56,332 nucleotides of DNA from an uncultured Bacteroidales bacterium (GTDB lineage Bacteria > Bacteroidota > Bacteroidia > Bacteroidales > Bacteroidaceae), in the NCBI GenBank assembly GCA_902772585.1, contig CACYBB010000012.1:1-56332 (forward strand), written 5' to 3'. A model generated the notes under the pieces. That model had not been told where the DNA came from, did no database searches, and saw only the letters and a program-made list of their open reading frames with translations. This document shows, piece by piece, positions 51,861-56,332 of this stretch. Every line of letters starts with the position of its first letter. Within the stretch, counting starts at the first letter, position 1. A program made the position numbers and the translations under genes.

Positions 51861-51893
51861 TTTGGTGGTTTCGGGAAAAGATGCTACCTTTGC
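51861..51893 (+). promoter_or_regulatory. promoter of the tmRNA gene
   Basis: TTTG (51861-51864) lies 20 bases before TACCTTTGC (51885-51893). The mature tmRNA 5' end would be about 25 bases downstream. Confidence 0.7.
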
Positions 51894-51918
51894 ATCTTGG
51901 ATACGTCCAAAATCGCTT

Positions 51919-52266
51919 GGGGTTGACTGGATTTGACAGCAGGCCGAGATGGTACGTAAGCATGCGGAGTGACGGCTGTGGACTCCATAATCACGTCGGT
52001 CGAACAATTAATTGCTTTATTCTCTTACAAGGTGAGAGAACGAGACATCGCTCTTCTGGATGTTGTTCCGAATCGGGAAGGTATAGCGGTGCAGGTTCTT
52101 CGGAAATAGTCTCTTGGGAGCCTCGACTACGGGATGAAGTTTTAGAGGATAAGGGTGCGATTGGTGGTCCGGGTCTTGTCGCATCACGAAAATGAAGTCC
52201 GGAATAAGCATGTAGAAAGCGTATGGTTTCCCTGTTTGGACGAGGGTTCGACTCCCTCCAGCTCCA
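51919..52266 (+). ncRNA. ssrA: transfer-messenger RNA
   Basis: The 5' end GGGGTTGACTGGATTTGACA pairs with the 3' end CAGCTCC, and the 3' T arm GAGGGTTCGACTCCCTC is intact, as in one-piece tmRNAs. CCA is not encoded. A first pseudoknot can be drawn from GGAGT/ACTCC with GACG/CGTC (about 51966-51998). In the 60 bases after it I find no reading frame for an ALAA-type degradation tag with a stop. The nearest frame gives LLYSLTR before a TGA at 52032, and a GCTTTATTCTCTTAC stretch only resembles the usual tag end. The RNA call is firm; the tag is unresolved. Confidence 0.85.
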
Positions 52267-52286
52267 CTAATAGAAAGAAGGTTTAT

Positions 52287-52373
52287 ATGGATTGGCTTAA
52301 TTTTGCTGCGGCGGTGTTGCTCGTCATCATTGGCATTGCCATTTATATCAGCAAGAAGAAAGACGAAGGGTGA
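52287..52373 (+). CDS. 28-residue single-span membrane protein behind tmRNA
   Basis: The ORF reads MDWLNFAAAVLLVIIGIAIY followed by ISKKKDEG: one membrane span with a positive C-terminal end, N-out/C-in by charge. It starts 20 bases after the tmRNA 3' end, with an A/G-rich stretch (AGAAAGAAGG) before the ATG, and has no promoter of its own, so it is probably made from the tmRNA read-through transcript. The stop abuts the stop of hemW. Function unknown; reality supported by composition and clean placement. Confidence 0.6.
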   Translation: MDWLNFAAAVLLVIIGIAIYISKKKDEG

Positions 52374-53519
52374 CTACACCATCACGAGTGAACTCATGAT
52401 GTAGTCGCTGACAAACAGACCTTTGCGGGTCAGCGAGAGACGATTGTCGTGCTGCTTCAGCAGACCATCGTCCAGGAATCGTTGTGCCTCTTTCAGACAG
52501 TACCGACGATGGCGCTCCGTCAGCGTACCAAGGTCCAGTCCGTCGCTGGTGCGCAGGGCTACGGTGATGCGGTCGTTGTAGTGGGTGTCTTCGTCAATCT
52601 CTTCCTTTTCTGACGGCAGTTCACCACGCTCGATGGCTTCGATATACTGGTGGATGTCAGCAACGTTCCAGCTGCGAATGGCTTTTTTCTCGAAGGGAGA
52701 GCCTCCGAGCATCGTATAACTATGGGCAGCAGCACCCAGTCCGATGTAGGGAATGTCCTGCCAATAGCTGCTGTTATGGCGCGAACGGTGACCAGGCTTG
52801 GCAAAGTTTGATATCTCGTAGTGCTCGTAGCCTGCAGCCGTCAGCTTTTCAATGAGCATTTCATACATCTTCCGCTCCAGCTCTTCATTGAGGGGACTGT
52901 CCCCCTTGTGCATCATTTTTGCCAACGGGGTACCTTCTTCTACCATCAGGCAGTATGCCGAGATGTGTTCTGCGCCTAGGGCGAGGGCAGCATCAATGTC
53001 GCGTCGCCAGTCGTCGAGTGTCTCGCCAGGGAAACCATACATCAGGTCAATGCTGATATTGCGGATGCCGTTGTCGCGCAGGCGTTCCATTGCCTCACTC
53101 ACCTGTTGTGAGGTGTGTCTTCGGTGCAACCACTTCAGTCGTTCGTCGTCGAAGGTCTGTGCTCCCATACTGACGCGGTTCACGGGCAGCATGCACAGTC
53201 CGTCGGCAAACACCTCCGTCACGTCGTCAGGATTCATCTCGATGGTGACCTCAGCCCCCATCTGCACCTTATTATATTTATATATGGCATCAAAAATCTG
53301 GTGCAACTGTGGAATGGTCAGTTGGCTGGGCGTACCTCCACCAAAGTAGATAGTGTTCAGACTCTGACCTCTTGCCTCTGACCTCTTACCTCTGAGAGCC
53401 ATCTCCTTGACCACCGCATCAACGTATTGCTGACGCAGTTTTAGGGAGGTCGTAGAGTAGAATCCACAATAGATGCAACGACTCGCGCAAAACGGAATAT
53501 GTATGTATAATCCAGCCAT
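52374..53519 (-). CDS. hemW: HemW-type radical SAM protein
   Basis: This 381-residue protein was once named oxygen-independent coproporphyrinogen III oxidase; HemW-type members are heme chaperones. N-terminal LYIHIPFCASRCIYCGFYS carries the 4Fe-4S cysteines (11, 15, 18), and DTIYFGGGTPS-like LNTIYFGGGTPSQLTIPQ and SMGAQTFDDERLKWLHRRH follow. The HemN C-terminal domain ends the chain. Residues 41-53 (ALRGKRSEARGQS) come from a heptamer array in a normally variable loop. Confidence 0.93.
   Translation of the reverse strand: MAGLYIHIPFCASRCIYCGFYSTTSLKLRQQYVDAVVKEMALRGKRSEARGQSLNTIYFGGGTPSQLTIPQLHQIFDAIYKYNKVQMGAEVTIEMNPDDVTEVFADGLCMLPVNRVSMGAQTFDDERLKWLHRRHTSQQVSEAMERLRDNGIRNISIDLMYGFPGETLDDWRRDIDAALALGAEHISAYCLMVEEGTPLAKMMHKGDSPLNEELERKMYEMLIEKLTAAGYEHYEISNFAKPGHRSRHNSSYWQDIPYIGLGAAAHSYTMLGGSPFEKKAIRSWNVADIHQYIEAIERGELPSEKEEIDEDTHYNDRITVALRTSDGLDLGTLTERHRRYCLKEAQRFLDDGLLKQHDNRLSLTRKGLFVSDYIMSSLVMV
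53363..53397 (-). repeat. 7-bp tandem array inside hemW
   Basis: Five heptamers in register on the plus strand: TCTGACC, TCTTGCC, TCTGACC, TCTTACC, TCTGAGA. They encode residues 41-52 of HemW, in frame. Confidence 0.85.
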
Positions 53520-53537
53520 CTTGTATGCTTTCTGCCT

Positions 53538-53546
53538 ACAAAAGTA
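53538..53546 (-). promoter_or_regulatory. -7 box of hemW
   Basis: TACTTTTGT on the minus strand, 18 bases upstream of the ATG. Confidence 0.5.
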
Positions 53547-53576
53547 CTAATAAAGTTTAATATTTGGAACTTTTCG

Positions 53577-53608
53577 TTGGTTTTTTGCGCGAAAATGTCT
53601 ACCTTTAG
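53577..53608 (+). promoter_or_regulatory. promoter of the EF-G2-like gene
   Basis: TTG (53577-53579) lies 20 bases before TACCTTTAG (53600-53608), one mismatch from the box. A 49-base leader precedes the ATG. Confidence 0.5.
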
Positions 53609-53657
53609 CCTCCGTTAACTCAAAACAAAATAAAATAACCTAGAAACAATAAGCCTT

Positions 53658-55765
53658 ATGAAAGTTTATCAAACGAACGAAATCAAAAACATTGCGCTGC
53701 TTGGCAGTGCGGGTAGCGGCAAGACTACTCTTGCCGAAAGTATGGTTTACGAAGCTGGTATCATCAAGCGTCGCGGTACCGTTGAAGGAAAGAACACCAT
53801 GAGCGATTATTTCCCTGTTGAACAGGAATACGGCTACTCGGTGTTCTCTACTGTTTTTCATGTAGAGTGGAACAACAAGAAGCTCAACATCATCGACTGT
53901 CCGGGCTCTGACGACTTCGTGGGTGGTGCCATCACCGCTCTGAACGTAACCGACCAGGCTGTGCTGCTCATCAATGGTCAGTATGGTCCTGAGGTTGGTA
54001 CGATGAACGCTTTCCGCAATACGGAGAAGCTGAAGAAGCCCGTCATCTTCCTGGTGAACCAGCTGGATCGCGACAACTGCGACTTCGACCAAATTCTCTC
54101 TCAGCTGAAGGAGGTCTATGGTCCTAACTGCGTACCTGTTCAGTATCCTATCCAGACGGGTGCTGGCTTCAACAGCGTCATCGACGTGCTGCTGATGAAG
54201 AAGTACTCTTGGAAGCCCGAGGGTGGCGCTCCCATCATCGAGGACATTCCTGCCGACCAGTTGGAGAAGGCCAAGGAGTGGAAGGCAGCTCTCGTAGAGG
54301 CTGCTGCCGCTGGTGACGACACGCTGATGGAGAAGTTCTTTGAGAGTGAGGACCTCAGCGAGGACGAGATGCGTGAGGGTATTCGCAAGGGCTTGGTAAC
54401 ACGCTCTATCTTCCCCGTCTTCTGTGTTTGCGCAGGTCGTGACATGGGTGTTCGTCGTCTGATGGAGTTCCTCGGCAACGTGGTTCCCTTCGTCAGCGAG
54501 ATGCCTGTCATCAAGAATGCTGCTGGTAAGGAGGTTCCTGCCGATGCCAGTGCTCCCACATCCCTCTATTTCTTTAAGACCGGTGTTGAGCCCCATATCG
54601 GTGAGGTTCAGTACTTCAAGGTGATGAGTGGTGTCGTGAAGAGTGGTGACGACCTGACCAATGCAGACCGTGGCTCTAAGGAGCGCATGGGTACGCTTTA
54701 TGCTTGTGCTGGTGCCAACCGCATCCAGGTTGACGAGCTGCGTGCCGGTGATATCGGTTGTACCGTGAAGCTGAAGGACGTGAAGACCGGTAATACCCTG
54801 AATGGTAAGGACACCGAGAACAAGTTCAACTTCATCAAGTATCCTAACTCTAAGTTCTCTCGTGCCATCAAGGCTGTCAACGAGGCTGAGACTGAAAAGA
54901 TGATGGCTGCTCTGCAGAAGATGCGCCAGGAAGACCCCACATGGGTTGTCGAGCAGTCTAAGGAGTTGCGCCAGATTATCGTTCATGGTCAGGGTGAGTT
55001 CCACCTGCGTACCTTGAAGTGGCGTATGGAGAACAACGAGAAGATTCAGATTGAATATCAGGAGCCTAAGATTCCTTATCGTGAGACCATCACGAAGATG
55101 GCTCGTGCCGACTATCGTCATAAGAAGCAGTCTGGTGGTGCTGGTCAGTTTGGTGAGGTTCACCTGATTGTCGAGCCTTACACCGACGGCATGCCTGATC
55201 CTACCTCATTCACCATCAACGGCCAGGAGTTCAAGATGAACATCAAGTCGAAGGAAGAGAAGGATCTGGAGTGGGGTTCATGCCCGCTATCCTGAAGGGT
55301 GTCATGGAGCGTATGGAGCAGGGCCCGTTGACAGGTTCTTATGCCCGCGACGTTCGCGTCATCGTCTATGATGGTAAGATGCACCCCGTTGACTCTAACG
55401 AGTTGTCGTTCATGCTTGCTGCACGTAACGCCTTCTCAGCAGCCTTCAAGGAGGCCGGTCCTAAGGTCCTCGAGCCTATCTACGACCTCGAGGTACTCGT
55501 TCCTGCCGACTACATGGGTGATGTGATGTCAGACCTGCAGGGTCGTCGCGCCATCATCATGGGTATGGACTCAGAGAACGGTTATCAGAAGCTGACCGCT
55601 AAGATTCCTCTCAAGGAACTTGCCAGCTACTCTATCGCCTTGTCGTCTCTGACTGGTGGCCGTGCTTCGTTCACTACTGCTTTCAGCAGCTACGAACTCG
55701 TACCGAACGACATTCAGCAGACCCTGATTAAGGAGCACGAGGCTGAGATGAAGGAAGAAGACTAA
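53658..55765 (+). pseudogene. EF-G paralogue (EF-G2/FusA2-like), frameshifted by a small deletion
   Basis: The first frame (53658-55295) gives 530 EF-G residues up to KEEKDLEWG, then shifts and stops. The second frame (from about 55271 to 55765) resumes at FMPAILKGVMERMEQGPLTG and runs to the normal end. In family members about 17 residues (GKLVF...GAIDAR) join these parts, so some 50-55 bases seem lost, not a multiple of three. The G domain has GSAGSGKT (16-23), DCPGSDDF with Ser84 where EF-G has the catalytic His, and NQLD (134-137). This fits the Bacteroides EF-G2 type that lacks GTPase activity. Domains II-III and V remain; domain IV is broken. Either a pseudogene or an assembly error. 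Confidence 0.85.
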
Positions 55766-55793
55766 TAACGATAACGTCTTATAATCCAAAAGG

Positions 55794-55829
55794 AAGGGCT
55801 GACAACCACAAGTGTTGTCAGTCCTTTCT
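55794..55829 (+). terminator. terminator after the EF-G2-like gene
   Basis: GGGCTGACAAC (55796-55806) pairs over 11 bases with GTTGTCAGTCC (55814-55824), flanked by A and T runs. It ends 9 bases before the smalltalk stop and could serve both strands. Confidence 0.8.
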
Positions 55830-55837
55830 CTTACTTC

Positions 55838-55948
55838 TTATAGCGGTCCATGCCCCATGCACGATGTCGTGCCAATCGCCGTCAGGAATGCTGTGAGTGC
55901 GGCTACTAGTACCTTCACCGCCACCTCAATAATACTGTTCTTCTTCAT
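55838..55948 (-). CDS. smalltalk-type small protein
   Basis: The ORF gives 36 residues: MKKNSIIEVAVKVLVAALTA, then FLTAIGTTSCMGHGPL. The pattern MKK, one hydrophobic span and a TSC near the end is that of the smalltalk proteins of Bacteroidales, peptides usually found between an HU-like gene and an N-acetylmuramoyl-L-alanine amidase. Here the HU-like gene lies upstream (176 bases) but no amidase follows: the next thing is the EF-G2 terminator. Function of the family is unknown to me. Confidence 0.8.
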   Translation of the reverse strand: MKKNSIIEVAVKVLVAALTAFLTAIGTTSCMGHGPL

Positions 55949-56124
55949 ACTCAAATTCTTTTTCTGAAACGAATGTCTTTTTTCTTAGAAACGAATCATC
56001 CTAATTATCTCTAATTTTATCCACAAATTATTCTAATTATTATTCTTACTTGAAAATTATATTAAGATAAATTCGTGGGACAAATTAAAATAAATTAGAA
56101 AAATTCGTTTCTTAAAGATATGTG
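55949..56124. repeat. AT-rich inverted repeat between HU-like and smalltalk genes
   Basis: AGAAACGAAT (55987-55996) is repeated in inverse as ATTCGTTTCT (56103-56112) about 106 bases away, and GAAACGAAT also occurs as a direct copy at 55966-55974. A looser inner pair (CCACAAATT, AATTCGTGG) lies between. No promoter box TAnnTTTG is seen, which leaves the smalltalk transcript's start unclear. Confidence 0.6.
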
Positions 56125-56332
56125 CTAGTTCTGGTCATTTCCGTCCCCGCCCGGTTCGTCACCGCCTCCTCCGTTACCACCTTGGTTACCCGATGGGCTG
56201 GGAGAGGGGTTTGAACCACTACCACCGTTTTGATTTTCGTTCTCCGGGTCTTCCACATCGTTGTTGTCGGCGCTGGTGACGCGCTTCACGATGCTGCCCT
56301 CCTTGTCGTAGCAGGTGATGGCAATCTTGGTG
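56125..56332 (-). CDS. HU-like DNA-binding protein, C-terminal part
   Basis: The window holds the last 68 residues and stop. TKIAITCYDKEGSIVKRVTS looks like the last strands of the HU-related domain found in Bacteroidales. It is followed by a tail of Asn, Gly, Pro, Ser and Asp (residues about 21-68 of the visible part) that is probably unfolded. Such proteins commonly stand upstream of smalltalk and amidase genes. The N-terminal HU core lies outside the window, so the call rests on context and the visible strands. Confidence 0.6.
   Translation of the reverse strand, partial: TKIAITCYDKEGSIVKRVTSADNNDVEDPENENQNGGSGSNPSPSPSGNQGGNGGGGDEPGGDGNDQN

Noticed and set aside
51695-52195. A 166-residue plus-strand frame running from the start of wza into tmRNA
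   Set aside because: It crosses the antisense start of wza, two promoters and the tmRNA, and its residues show no protein-like pattern.
53640-55163. A 507-residue open frame on the minus strand opposite the EF-G2-like gene
   Set aside because: The plus strand has clear EF-G motifs throughout; the antisense frame is open only because of strong codon bias and shows no recognisable motif.

Overview
The window looks like a chromosome segment of a Bacteroidales bacterium, most likely Prevotellaceae. Many transcripts start from the Bacteroidetes-type -7 box TAnnTTTG (often TACCTTTGC or TATCTTTGC), usually 18-20 bp below a TTG -33 element. Shine-Dalgarno sequences are largely absent. The gene set (gldE, HemW, uxaA/kdgK/eda, a large capsule locus, a GTPase-defective EF-G paralogue, a smalltalk peptide next to an HU-like gene) is typical of that group. 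Genus and species cannot be fixed from sequence alone.

Layout. 1-2.4 kb: end of tRNA-Gly(GCC), an unknown gene, ssb and gldE. 2.4-5.7 kb: a C11 (clostripain-like) lipoprotein, a GH25 lysozyme, a TerB-like protein and a nucleotidyltransferase-family-like protein. 5.7-17 kb: a hexuronate island. A LacI regulator, altronate dehydratase and an NhaC-type antiporter read left. KDG kinase, KDPG aldolase, a large sensor kinase with its response regulator, and two membrane proteins read right. A LacI-type operator lies between. 17-18.3 kb: the decayed 5' part of a DUF3987/VirE-type gene plus repeats, then a NUDIX hydrolase. 18.5-21.2 kb: aspS, a histone-H1-tailed winged-helix protein and a small unknown. 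21.2-51.8 kb: a 30-kb capsule/exopolysaccharide locus with Wza, Wzz, Wzy and Wzx, nine GT2/GT4 glycosyltransferases, WbsX, Glf, two hexapeptide acyltransferases, a phosphoglycosyl transferase, Wzi, an LTA-synthase-like transferase, a secreted glycosidase-like protein, a membrane-anchored beta-helix protein and a subtilase. 51.9-56.3 kb: tmRNA with a 28-residue membrane ORF behind it, hemW, an EF-G2-like gene broken by a small deletion, an orphan smalltalk peptide and the C-terminus of an HU-like protein.

The most interesting signal is a family of short degenerate tandem arrays, 20-45 bp long with units of 7 or 8 bp (once 9, once 12). About fifteen occur. Many lie directly before a start codon at gene junctions. 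Others lie in frame inside genes: three in the sensor kinase, one each in glf and hemW, and one forming the signal peptide of a lipoprotein. They resemble in form the heptamer STRR repeats of cyanobacteria; I know of no function for them in Bacteroidetes. Other points worth checking are the frameshifted EF-G2, a tmRNA without a recognisable ALAA-type tag, and four perfect heptamers inside glf that could slip and switch the gene off.
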